Of a stretch of 15,835 bases of DNA, positions 1 through 6,013 are shown one piece after another (positions within the stretch are counted from its first letter, which is position 1; each line of letters begins with the position of its first letter). The stretch is from NCBI GenBank assembly GCA_018969805.1, contig JAGWXQ010000008.1, positions 1-15,835 of the forward strand. Direction: 5' to 3'. The notes below the pieces were generated by a model, which was not told the DNA's origin, ran no database searches, and worked only from the letters and a program-made list of their open reading frames with translations. This stretch comes from Paenibacillaceae bacterium. Lineage in GTDB: Bacteria; Bacillota; Bacilli; Paenibacillales; YIM-B00363. A program made the translations under genes and the position numbers.

Positions 1-209
1 TTCCTCTTTGGAACAAGGGGAGTCTCTCTCTTGGTTACAAATGCACAACAGCTTTTAATGATCCGAAATGCTTGAATGAGACGAACGCAACACTGAATTG
101 GGATGTGTACAATAAAACAAAACTTACTTTGCAAGCGACAAGAACTGTTGACAGCGAAGGAAATATAAACCAATCTCTTGGAACAACCATTCGTATCAAC
201 ACAAACTAA
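1..209 (+). CDS. C-terminal end of an unrecognised protein (partial)
   Basis: An open frame enters from the left edge (first whole codon at base 3) and ends at TAA 207-209, giving the last 68 residues of a protein. The visible part is rich in Asn, Thr and Lys, has two cysteines (residues 14 and 23 of the fragment), and alternates polar and hydrophobic residues as in beta strands. That pattern would fit a secreted or surface protein, but this is inference only. Base composition is AT-richer than most of the window. A good intrinsic terminator follows 9 bases after the stop, which supports this being a real gene end. I do not recognise the family. Confidence 0.6.
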   Translation, partial: PLWNKGSLSLGYKCTTAFNDPKCLNETNATLNWDVYNKTKLTLQATRTVDSEGNINQSLGTTIRINTN

Positions 210-217
210 TCGCACAG

Positions 218-248
218 CACACCCTACGTACTTTGGGGTGTGTTTTTT
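218..248 (+). terminator. Rho-independent terminator after the leftmost gene
   Basis: CACACCC (218-224) pairs perfectly with GGGTGTG (236-242) and is followed directly by six T residues (243-248). It lies 9 bases after the stop of the partial gene and separates it from the sigma factor operon. Confidence 0.8.
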
Positions 249-301
249 GTGTGGTGTCAATTTGCGCGTGGCAATTGTGCTGGTGTGTGCTGGGGTCGCT
301 G

Positions 302-310
302 TGTTATGAT
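302..310 (+). promoter_or_regulatory. Candidate extended -10 promoter of the sigma factor operon
   Basis: TGTTATGAT is an extended -10 element (TGn before TATGAT at 305-310). I see no convincing TTGACA at the usual distance; TTGTGC at 275-280 is too far. It lies about 100 bases before the sigma factor start. A self-recognised ECF promoter is not excluded, but no ECF-type AAC/CGT pair stands out. Confidence 0.4.
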
Positions 311-407
311 ATGAAGTGTGGCATTTTGTGTGTCATGGGCGCAACCTTTTTCTGTGCTTTGCGTAAGAGGAAGGTGTGATCGTGCGCATGGGGAGGGGCG
401 TGTACTG

Positions 408-986
408 ATGACGGATGCGCAGCTGATCCGCGAGATCAAAGATGGCGACGTACAGCTGTATGCGCACATTGTCGTGCGGTATGAGCGCAAAATTCGCGCC
501 TTTGTTTTGCATATCATTAAGGCGACACCGATTGCCCATCTCGTGGACGACATTACGCAAGATGCGTTTTTCAGTGCATTTCATCACCTTGCGCATTTCC
601 GAGAAGGAGAAGCGGCATTTTCGACGTGGCTGTATACGATTGCGCGCAATCGTGCGATTAGTGAATTGCGCAAGCGCGCGCTTGCCGATGTGTCGATCGA
701 CGATGAGCACGTCGATGCCCCAGTCAGTGCGGACTGGAGCTCTCCGGAGCATGTGGCGTTGCGCAAGGAAAAAATATCGCTCGTGCGCGAGGCGATTGCG
801 CAGTTGCCTGAAAAGCAGCGTACGGCGCTCGTATTGCGGGAGTATGAAGGGTTAGACTATCAGGAAATTGCCAATGTACTTGCGACGACGGTATCTGCGG
901 TCAAGTCGCTGCTGTTTCGCGCGCTGGCGACTGTGCGCCAGCGGCTCGGCCACTACGTCGGACACGTCGAGGAAGCGGGGGGATGA
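408..986 (+). CDS. ECF-type RNA polymerase sigma factor
   Basis: A 192-residue sigma-70 family protein of extracytoplasmic-function size. Region 2 spans about residues 5-90, with the typical DDITQDAF and STWLYTIARN stretches. Region 4 spans about 129-180 and includes LPEKQRTALVLREYEGLDYQEIA followed by the DNA-binding helix SAVKSLLFRA. It would direct RNA polymerase to a small stress or envelope regulon. I chose ATG 408 because GGGAGGGG (391-398) sits 9 bases upstream and the homologous part starts there; the same frame is open further upstream, but that part looks unrelated. The stop overlaps the start of the next gene (ATGA), the usual coupling to an anti-sigma factor. Family is clear; the target regulon cannot be read from the sequence. 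Confidence 0.93.
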   Translation: MTDAQLIREIKDGDVQLYAHIVVRYERKIRAFVLHIIKATPIAHLVDDITQDAFFSAFHHLAHFREGEAAFSTWLYTIARNRAISELRKRALADVSIDDEHVDAPVSADWSSPEHVALRKEKISLVREAIAQLPEKQRTALVLREYEGLDYQEIANVLATTVSAVKSLLFRALATVRQRLGHYVGHVEEAGG

Positions 987-1462
987 GTGCCATGTTCGAT
1001 ACCGAAGTAGGGAACGATGTCGATCGTGAAGACGACCGCCGTGCGGTTGCTATGGCATTTGCGGTGATGGACCGCATTTATGCGGCGCAGTCGTGGCGCA
1101 AGCCGATTGCCCTGCGGTCGGATCGGTGGCTGACGCGCTGGTGGGTGTACGTCGCGGGTGGGTGGGTTGTCGTATGTACGTGCGCGTTGGTGTTGTTTGG
1201 TCGGTATATGATGCAGAGGGAAGGTTCGCCACAGTTGACTGCCGGCATTATCGATGTCGATGCGTTGGGTATGGCAAGTGACCATACGTTTGCACTCGAA
1301 ATGCCACTCGATTTGCACGTGGCGTCGATTGCCGATCCGATGGTGTTGGCAAACGTAATGACCGATGACCGCATCGCGCACGTCGAACCAGTTGCGTTTG
1401 GGATGCTCGTTCTGATCATGCTGCTTGGATGCTGGCTGTTTCGGTTGCGCCATGAAGTTTGA
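983..1462 (+). CDS. Two-helix membrane protein, probable anti-sigma factor
   Basis: A 159-residue protein with a charged N-terminal region of about 50 residues, a membrane segment near residues 53-75 (Trp/Val-rich), a middle loop of about 60 residues, a second membrane segment near 136-154, and a basic tail (FRLRHEV). The start overlaps the sigma factor stop by four bases and is preceded by GAGGAAGCGGGG. Position and topology suggest a membrane anti-sigma factor whose N-terminal tail binds the sigma factor. I do not see the HxxxCxxC motif of zinc-binding anti-sigma domains, so the assignment rests on context. It may instead be a sigma-coupled membrane protein of unknown role. Confidence 0.6.
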   Translation: MSAMFDTEVGNDVDREDDRRAVAMAFAVMDRIYAAQSWRKPIALRSDRWLTRWWVYVAGGWVVVCTCALVLFGRYMMQREGSPQLTAGIIDVDALGMASDHTFALEMPLDLHVASIADPMVLANVMTDDRIAHVEPVAFGMLVLIMLLGCWLFRLRHEV

Positions 1463-1886
1463 CGCAGTGCCAAAAGAGCAGTGGTCCCAATGGGAGGCGT
1501 ACGTCGATACGGTGCTCATCCCTTGGTCGGCACTGTGTGGAAGCGAGATGCCGTGGGAAATGCATGCGCGGCTTGCTTTGGTCCGTGACGTGATGGAGCC
1601 TCTGGAGCGGGCGTTTGCAGGGCGTGTGTTGACGATTCCTGCGGTGCACTACGGTGTGGGCGATGCAGGGTGGCAGGAGGTCAGTACCGTCGCGCGCATG
1701 TGTCGCGTGCGTGGTGTTGCGTTTGTCGTCGTCGCGGCTCCACACGTGCCTACTGGAATGTGTACCGAAGCAGTCGATCTGATCGTATGTCCTGATGGGG
1801 CGTACATCGTTAAAGAAGGTCAGTGGGTGGTGTGGGAGCAGCCGATGCACCCACTTGTGGCGTTGTGGAACACATCGATTGTGTGA
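1452..1886 (+). CDS. ypiF: YpiF-like protein (DUF2487 family)
   Basis: A 144-residue soluble protein. The N-terminal stretch with YVDTVLIPW (residues 17-25) is typical of the YpiF/DUF2487 family, which in Bacillus subtilis is encoded just before qcrABC. The same neighbourhood here (qcrA starts 231 bases later) supports the name. Its biochemical role is unknown. ATG 1452 is chosen because family members begin near MKF; it overlaps the preceding gene by 11 bases, and no strong ribosome site is visible, which suggests translational coupling. A TTG 27 bases upstream in the same frame is a possible alternative. A terminator follows directly, so ypiF is transcribed with the sigma factor genes and not with qcr. 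Confidence 0.75.
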   Translation: MKFDAVPKEQWSQWEAYVDTVLIPWSALCGSEMPWEMHARLALVRDVMEPLERAFAGRVLTIPAVHYGVGDAGWQEVSTVARMCRVRGVAFVVVAAPHVPTGMCTEAVDLIVCPDGAYIVKEGQWVVWEQPMHPLVALWNTSIV

Positions 1887-1887
1887 C

Positions 1888-1923
1888 AAAAAGCGCACAG
1901 TGCACGACGTTGTGCGTTTTTTT
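1888..1923 (+). terminator. Rho-independent terminator after ypiF
   Basis: CGCACA (1894-1899) pairs with TGTGCG (1911-1916), extended by an A-run on the left and T7 (1917-1923) on the right. It begins two bases after the ypiF stop and separates it from the qcr promoter. Confidence 0.8.
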
Positions 1924-1947
1924 GTTGTGTTTCATCACTCATCGGTA

Positions 1948-1976
1948 TTGACGATGCGCGGTATAATGTCTATATT
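1948..1976 (+). promoter_or_regulatory. Sigma-A type promoter of qcrABC with overlapping dyads
   Basis: TTGACG (1948-1953), a 17-base spacer, then TATATT (1971-1976). An inverted repeat TATAAT-N6-ATTATA (1962-1979) covers the -10, and the palindrome ACACATGTGT (1983-1992) falls at the expected transcription start. Either could be an operator for a repressor or redox regulator; this is inference. Confidence 0.65.
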
Positions 1977-2056
1977 ATAGGTACACATGTGTGCACGTGA
2001 ACATCGCTTTTGCAGGGGTGCGCATCGATCGGCTTGGTTGGAGTCATCGTTCGGAG

Positions 2057-2085
2057 TTGTGTTGTGCATGGGGATGGTGTATACT
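2057..2085 (+). promoter_or_regulatory. Possible second promoter close to qcrA
   Basis: TTGTGT (2057-2062), 17 bases, then TATACT (2080-2085). Transcription would begin about 25 bases before the qcrA start. It is weaker at -35 than the promoter at 1948-1976 and may be accidental. Confidence 0.35.
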
Positions 2086-2117
2086 GTGCAAGGCACGTTG
2101 TGAGGAGGATGAACAAA

Positions 2118-2657
2118 ATGGCAAGAGAGCATGAAGAACAGCCGATGCACCCCCATGCACCGCGCAGACAGATGACCCGAAGACAGTTTTTGTCGTATAC
2201 GTTGGGTGCTGCGGGGGCGTTTATGGCGGGTGGCGTCATTATCCCGATGATTCGGTTTGCGATCGATCCACTATTAAAACCCAAAGCGGTCGTGCCGTTT
2301 GTGAAAGTCGCGGAATTGTCCCAGATTTCATCTCAACCTGTATCGTACAGCTTTCAAACATTGCAAATAGATGGATGGATTGAGAAAAATGTCGAGCAAA
2401 CCGCGTGGATCGCAAAATCGTCTGCGGGCGAACTATTTGCCTTGTCTCCGGTGTGTAAGCATTTGGGGTGTACGATCGACTGGAATTCCAATCCACAGCA
2501 TCCAAACGAATTTTTTTGTCCGTGTCATGCCGCGCGGTATACGCCAGAAGGAAAAAATTTGGCGATTGCTCCTGCTCCGCTGGACGAGTATGAGGTCAAA
2601 ATTGAAAATGGCTTCGTTTATTTAGGGGGCATACGTCCGAATACGATCGCCACGTAG
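2118..2657 (+). CDS. qcrA: Menaquinol:cytochrome c reductase Rieske iron-sulfur subunit
   Basis: A 179-residue Rieske protein that takes electrons from menaquinol at the membrane surface. Residues 19-26 (MTRRQFLS) form a twin-arginine signal leading into one membrane helix (about 28-46). The [2Fe-2S] site has Cys113 and His115 in CKHLGC and Cys134 and His137 in CPCH; Cys118 and Cys136 form the usual disulfide. After CPCH the sequence is AAR, where many homologues carry a glycine. ATG 2118 is preferred: GAGGAGG (2102-2108) lies 9 bases away, while the in-frame ATG at 2109 directly abuts the ribosome site. qcrB follows after 33 bases. Family assignment is firm. Confidence 0.95.
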   Translation: MAREHEEQPMHPHAPRRQMTRRQFLSYTLGAAGAFMAGGVIIPMIRFAIDPLLKPKAVVPFVKVAELSQISSQPVSYSFQTLQIDGWIEKNVEQTAWIAKSSAGELFALSPVCKHLGCTIDWNSNPQHPNEFFCPCHAARYTPEGKNLAIAPAPLDEYEVKIENGFVYLGGIRPNTIAT

Positions 2658-2690
2658 GACGGCAGGAACAATGAGGGGAGAGGATGACGC

Positions 2691-3362
2691 ATGCTCAAAG
2701 CGGTGTATGAGTGGATCGATGGACGGCTGGACATTACGCCGATGTGGCGTGACGTAGCGGATCATGAAGTGCCCGAACACGTCAATCCGGCGCATCATTT
2801 TTCGGCATTCGTGTATTGCTTTGGTGGACTGACGTTTTTTATTACAGTCATTCAAATTTTGTCGGGCATGTTTTTGACGATGTATTACGTACCAGACATC
2901 GCCAATGCGTATGCATCTGTCGACTATTTGCAACACAAGGTTGCATTTGGTGTCATCGTGCGTGGGATGCACCACTGGGGTGCGAGTTTGGTCATCGTGT
3001 TGATGTTTTTGCATACGTTGCGCGTGTTTTTTACGGGTTCGTACAAAAACCCGCGCGAGATGAATTGGGTGATCGGGATGCTGACGTTTGGGGTCATGCT
3101 CGGTCTTGGATTTACGGGGTACTTGTTGCCGTGGGACAACAAAGCGTATTTTGCCACAAAAGTAGGTATTGAAATCGCGGCATCAGTTCCTTTTATCGGT
3201 GAAACAATCCAAAACTTTTTGCAAGGAGGAGACATCGTAGGAGCAGAAACGATCGCACGCTTTTTCGCTCTGCACGTCTTTTTCCTACCGGGTGTTTTGC
3301 TGGCGTTACTCGCTGCGCACTTTATTTTGATTCGCAAGCAAGGCATTTCAGGCCCGCTATAA
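2691..3362 (+). CDS. qcrB: Menaquinol:cytochrome c reductase cytochrome b subunit (b6 type)
   Basis: A 223-residue integral membrane cytochrome b, the same size class as Bacillus QcrB and plant cytochrome b6. The four heme-b ligands are His94 and His108 (RGMHHWGAS and MFLHTLR) and His195 and His210 (FALHVFF and AAHFILIRKQG), with the 14- and 15-residue spacings typical of b6 proteins. Cys43, in VYCFGG, matches the cysteine that holds an extra covalent heme in the B. subtilis protein. FTGYLLPWD near 141-149 is the conserved quinol-site stretch. The start has GGGGAGAGG (2675-2683) upstream. It works with QcrA and QcrC; the subunit IV half of cytochrome b is supplied by QcrC. Confidence 0.96.
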   Translation: MLKAVYEWIDGRLDITPMWRDVADHEVPEHVNPAHHFSAFVYCFGGLTFFITVIQILSGMFLTMYYVPDIANAYASVDYLQHKVAFGVIVRGMHHWGASLVIVLMFLHTLRVFFTGSYKNPREMNWVIGMLTFGVMLGLGFTGYLLPWDNKAYFATKVGIEIAASVPFIGETIQNFLQGGDIVGAETIARFFALHVFFLPGVLLALLAAHFILIRKQGISGPL

Positions 3363-3390
3363 TGAATGGTTCTGATCAAGGAGGTGCGTG

Positions 3391-4284
3391 ATGGCTACAC
3401 CAACTGGAAATGCGCAGACGGTCGTCTATGTCGGTGATTCACGTGTCGCACGTCCGACAAAAGTGCATGTTCCACGGGACTATATGGCGTATCCGGGAAA
3501 GTCCGAGACGTTTATTCCCAACTTCTTGTTAAAAGAGTGGATGGTTGGATCGGTCGTGCTTGTCGGGTTTCTTGTGCTCGTCGTCATGCATCCTGCCCCA
3601 CTTGGATATCCCGCAGATCCGACCAATAGCGCGTTTATTCCGATGCCTGACTGGTACTTTTTGTTTTTGTACCAGCTGCTCAAGTATCCGTATTTGTCGG
3701 AGCAGTTTGTTGTACTTGGAACGGTGTTGATCCCGGGATTGGCGTTTACGGCGTTGACGCTCATTCCGTTTTTGGATCGGACACCAGAGCGCCGGTTTAC
3801 GAAGCGTCCTGTACCGACGATGATGATGTTGTTGTCTTTGGCTGCGATCGTCTATTTGACGTGGGTGTCGTGGGATCATTATCAGCACGAACTGAAAGCG
3901 AAAAATATTATTCCTGAGCATATTGCACGGGAGCAAGAAATGCATGCGAAAAAGCAAGCGGGTGGCGGTACTGGAGGGGATCAGCCAGAGCCTGCACCGG
4001 TCAAGGTGGCTGCGATCGTCGATGCCGATGACGCGGCATACAAAGAAGTGTATATGAAAGCGACGTGCGTGCAGTGCCACGGTGCGCAGCTTAAGGGCAA
4101 CGGTCCGATACCAGGGTTGCTTGGTATTGGAGACAAGTACAACGCAGAGCAAATTATGGATATCATTCGCAACGGCATTGGGGGCATGGGTGCCCAATAC
4201 GATGCAAACATCAGCATGGGGTTGACGGATCAAAACTTAGAAGACCTCGCCGCTTGGCTCGCCAAACAAAAGGCGACACCGTAA
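3391..4284 (+). CDS. qcrC: Menaquinol:cytochrome c reductase cytochrome b/c subunit
   Basis: A 297-residue fusion of a subunit IV-like membrane part and a c-type cytochrome. Membrane segments lie near residues 51-68, 104-126 and 143-161. PDWYF (86-90) is the quinol-oxidation motif, a PDWY form of the usual PEWY. A linker rich in Gly, Pro and Glu (about 190-205) leads to the cytochrome c domain with CVQCH (226-230), which binds heme covalently; Met266 in GGMGAQ is the likely second axial ligand. ATG 3391 is chosen because AAGGAGG (3378-3384) lies 6 bases upstream; a GTG directly before it is too close to the site. A terminator follows. The domain pattern is that of Bacillus QcrC. Confidence 0.95.
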   Translation: MATPTGNAQTVVYVGDSRVARPTKVHVPRDYMAYPGKSETFIPNFLLKEWMVGSVVLVGFLVLVVMHPAPLGYPADPTNSAFIPMPDWYFLFLYQLLKYPYLSEQFVVLGTVLIPGLAFTALTLIPFLDRTPERRFTKRPVPTMMMLLSLAAIVYLTWVSWDHYQHELKAKNIIPEHIAREQEMHAKKQAGGGTGGDQPEPAPVKVAAIVDADDAAYKEVYMKATCVQCHGAQLKGNGPIPGLLGIGDKYNAEQIMDIIRNGIGGMGAQYDANISMGLTDQNLEDLAAWLAKQKATP

Positions 4285-4292
4285 TACCGTTT

Positions 4293-4320
4293 CCGCATAC
4301 ACTTCGTGTTTGCGGGTTTT
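4293..4320 (+). terminator. Rho-independent terminator after qcrABC
   Basis: CCGCATACAC (4293-4302) pairs with GTGTTTGCGG (4306-4315) with one T-T mismatch and a 3-base TTC loop, followed by G and four T residues. It starts 8 bases after the qcrC stop. Confidence 0.8.
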
Positions 4321-4325
4321 CTGTT

Positions 4326-4344
4326 TCATTATGGGAAGTAATGA
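4326..4344 (+). promoter_or_regulatory. Dyad copy 1 upstream of the two-gene cassette
   Basis: TCATTA (4326-4331), 7 bases, then TAATGA (4339-4344). The first nine bases, TCATTATGG, recur exactly in copy 2 at 4397. The repeated dyad suggests a binding site for a dimeric regulator, possibly encoded by the cassette itself. Confidence 0.45.
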
Positions 4345-4396
4345 GACGGGGGTTGCTTTTTGAAAGAAAACAAGAAGAGCGATACGCGATTTGTAC

Positions 4397-4413
4397 TCAT
4401 TATGGTGTAATGA
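4397..4413 (+). promoter_or_regulatory. Dyad copy 2 overlapping a candidate -10
   Basis: TCATTA (4397-4402), 5 bases, then TAATGA (4408-4413), 71 bases after copy 1. It overlaps a possible extended -10, TGGTGTAAT (4403-4411), just before the ribosome site GAGGAG (4421-4426) of the 83-residue gene. Binding here would block transcription, as in autoregulated toxin-antitoxin operons. No good -35 is seen. Confidence 0.45.
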
Positions 4414-4435
4414 TCGTAAAGAGGAGTGAAGCCAG

Positions 4436-4687
4436 ATGAGCTATCAGGTTGATCGAAGAGAAGACTCGTTAAATGAGTTATTTGTTCGATATGCGGATTT
4501 TTGTCGTATTTCGCACAACGTACTTGAGGCGGACAACTTGCACAGTTTTTTGATTTGGTTGGAAAAGCTCATGCTTATTGATCAGCGGTTTCTTTATTTG
4601 TTACTTCGAAAAAATAAGGAAATATTTCATGGAGAACGTGAGGAATGGCTTGATATCGCCCAAGTGTATTTCAAACAACCGATATAG
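4436..4687 (+). CDS. Small protein of unknown function, first gene of a two-gene cassette
   Basis: An 83-residue protein, mostly predicted alpha-helical by eye, with a polar start (SYQVDRREDSLNELFVRYADF), a hydrophobic Leu/Ile-rich middle (about residues 37-58) and an acidic Lys/Glu-containing end. ATG 4436 has GAGGAG (4421-4426) 9 bases upstream. I recognise no family and see no helix-turn-helix or zinc motif. It is followed after 17 bases by a nucleotidyltransferase-fold gene, and two TCATTA dyads precede it, so it may be the partner, perhaps the antitoxin, of that protein. Codon use leans to A and T, unlike the biotin genes downstream, which hints at transfer. The pairing is inference. Confidence 0.7.
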   Translation: MSYQVDRREDSLNELFVRYADFCRISHNVLEADNLHSFLIWLEKLMLIDQRFLYLLLRKNKEIFHGEREEWLDIAQVYFKQPI

Positions 4688-4704
4688 AAAGTGAGCGTAA
4701 CCTT

Positions 4705-5358
4705 ATGGAAGAATGGGATCGTGCGATGAGAATATTTAGGGCATTAGAGGATCTGGACGGTAGATTAGCAGCTCTGGGAGTGGCGCCGTTTGCCCTAAAT
4801 GTTATTGAAGGTTTTGCACTATTGCTTGAAGGAGTAAGACGGAATGTTCATGATTATACGGATATTGACCACATCGGTCAGGACTTTAACAAACAGATCA
4901 GGGAGATGATCCAAGAGGTTGGAGTGAATTACGGGTTTGAGAAAAACTGGATCAACAACGAGGTGATTTTATCGGGAAGCAACCTGAAGTATATTGAACT
5001 TGCAAAGGGAAAGTTGCATTTTGTGAAAAGAGCTAAATTGTCGGTTATTACGGTTTATTCTTTGAATAAGGAATCTCTGCTGAGAATGAAAGTAATCGCA
5101 ATCGACACATCATTGTTTGCATTTTTCAATGACGGGGCGTTTCCAAGAATAAAAGATTTTCCTGATGTAAAAATTCTTATGGATCATATGGGATGCGACT
5201 TTCAGCAAATGAAGGCGATCACACAAGACTATGTTCTTGAACCAATGACGTACTCATTAATAGACTATCATATTAAGACTGGAAAATTAGACATGTTTGT
5301 CAAAGACCGATTTAAAGAAATAGTCAATAGAAATACATTCGCAGCAGAAAATGGGTAG
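4705..5358 (+). CDS. Nucleotidyltransferase-fold protein, DUF6036/AbiEii-like
   Basis: A 217-residue protein resembling the DUF6036 nucleotidyltransferase family. After a helical stretch LEDLDGRLAALG (about 14-25) comes VIEGFALLLEGVRR (33-46) and TDIDHI (52-57), matching the hG[G/S]...DxD layout of the minimal nucleotidyltransferase core, with Asp53 and Asp55 as metal ligands. WINN (82-85) and the later LLRMKVIAID (125-134) and KDFPDVKILM (150-159) also fit that family. The first glycine of the GG pair is Glu35, which is unusual. Relatives include AbiEii/MenT toxins, which add nucleotides to tRNA; that activity is not shown here. The start at ATG 4705 has only a weak ribosome site (AAAGTGAG, 4688-4695), so translation may depend on the upstream gene. 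Confidence 0.72.
   Translation: MEEWDRAMRIFRALEDLDGRLAALGVAPFALNVIEGFALLLEGVRRNVHDYTDIDHIGQDFNKQIREMIQEVGVNYGFEKNWINNEVILSGSNLKYIELAKGKLHFVKRAKLSVITVYSLNKESLLRMKVIAIDTSLFAFFNDGAFPRIKDFPDVKILMDHMGCDFQQMKAITQDYVLEPMTYSLIDYHIKTGKLDMFVKDRFKEIVNRNTFAAENG
5297..5324 (+). promoter_or_regulatory. Weak candidate promoter for the amidase-ddl-fabI run
   Basis: TTGTCA (5297-5302), 16 bases, then AATAGT (5319-5324), inside the 3' end of the nucleotidyltransferase gene. I found no better site before the amidase gene. It would give a leader of about 160 bases containing the fold at 5361-5449. Confidence 0.25.
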
Positions 5359-5360
5359 AA

Positions 5361-5449
5361 GATGGACAGTACAAAACCGTGTTCGCCGAATCCGTAGTTC
5401 AATGGATGCGTCAAGCACACGTTCTCGGCACGATCAGAAAGTGTCCATC
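5361..5449 (+). other. Candidate structured leader RNA
   Basis: Nested complementarity in a stretch without a convincing gene. GATGGACA (5361-5368) pairs with TGTCCATC (5442-5449). CGTG (5378-5381) plus CCGA (5386-5389) pairs with TCGGCACG (5425-5432), with TTCG bulged. ATCC (5390-5393) can pair with GGAT (5404-5407). The two main stems are separated by 9 bases on each side. It matches no riboswitch I know; folding by eye only. Confidence 0.3.
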
Positions 5450-5457
5450 CCGCAGGA

Positions 5458-5476
5458 CCGTGCATACTGTGCACGG
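5458..5476 (+). promoter_or_regulatory. Hairpin at the ribosome site of the amidase gene
   Basis: CCGTGCA (5458-5464) pairs perfectly with TGCACGG (5470-5476) across a 5-base loop. The right arm runs into the ribosome site GGGGAGGGG (5475-5483), so the hairpin could affect translation. It has no T-run and is not a terminator. Confidence 0.4.
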
Positions 5477-5489
5477 GGAGGGGTGTGGG

Positions 5490-5987
5490 ATGGCGTATGA
5501 CCGGAGGGAAGCTGTAGTATATGCACGGAGGCATTGGAATTTTGGCAACGCTGCATACGAACGTTTTGCCACAGATTGTACAAATTTTGTGTCGCAGTGT
5601 TTGTTTGCAGGGGGCATTGCGATGGATTATACTGATCGAAGGAGTACGGGATGGTGGTATGTCGGGCGCAGTGTCCAAGGTGAGCAGTGGAGCTTTAGTT
5701 GGGCTGTTGCACAGGCGTTGTATGGGGCGTTGCGTGCAGGGGCGATTCGGACGATGCGGGTGACATGGGTCAGACGGGTAGAGGAGCTTTCGCTCGGTGA
5801 TGTGATTTTTTATGATTTTCATGGTAGTGGACGCATTGCGCATAGCGTCATCGTGACGACACCCGGTGCGGATGCCCTTGTGCATGCACATACGTCGGAT
5901 GTGCGCGACCGTCCGTGGCATTACCGCGACAGCATCGCATGGACACCGGCTGTTCGCTATGCGTTTGCGCATATCGATGCGCATTAG
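5490..5987 (+). CDS. Amidase-domain protein (Amidase_6 family)
   Basis: A 165-residue single-domain protein. YDRREAVVYARRHWN at the N-terminus, DCTNFVSQCLFAGG (29-42), the tryptophan-rich GWWY (54-57) and SWAVA (70-74), and LGDVIFYDF...IAHSVIVT (102-123) are the hallmarks of the putative amidase domain. Cys30 is the likely nucleophile and His118 the likely catalytic base, as in papain-like NlpC/P60 relatives. The substrate is unknown; a peptide or amide bond in cell-wall material is a common guess. There is no signal peptide, so it would act inside the cell or leave by another route. ATG 5490 has GGGGAGGGG 6 bases upstream; the frame is open further upstream but without a good start. ddl follows after 26 bases. 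Confidence 0.83.
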   Translation: MAYDRREAVVYARRHWNFGNAAYERFATDCTNFVSQCLFAGGIAMDYTDRRSTGWWYVGRSVQGEQWSFSWAVAQALYGALRAGAIRTMRVTWVRRVEELSLGDVIFYDFHGSGRIAHSVIVTTPGADALVHAHTSDVRDRPWHYRDSIAWTPAVRYAFAHIDAH

Positions 5988-6013
5988 GGGCGCAGGAAGG
6001 GTGGGGGCGAATC

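Noticed and set aside
318..407. Upstream extension of the sigma factor frame
   Set aside because: The frame is open, but no ribosome site precedes it and the extra 30 residues resemble no sigma factor. GGGAGGGG points to ATG 408.
5379..5489. Upstream extension of the amidase frame
   Set aside because: It would need a TTG start without a ribosome site, and the extra 37 residues are outside the domain. The stretch is better read as leader sequence.
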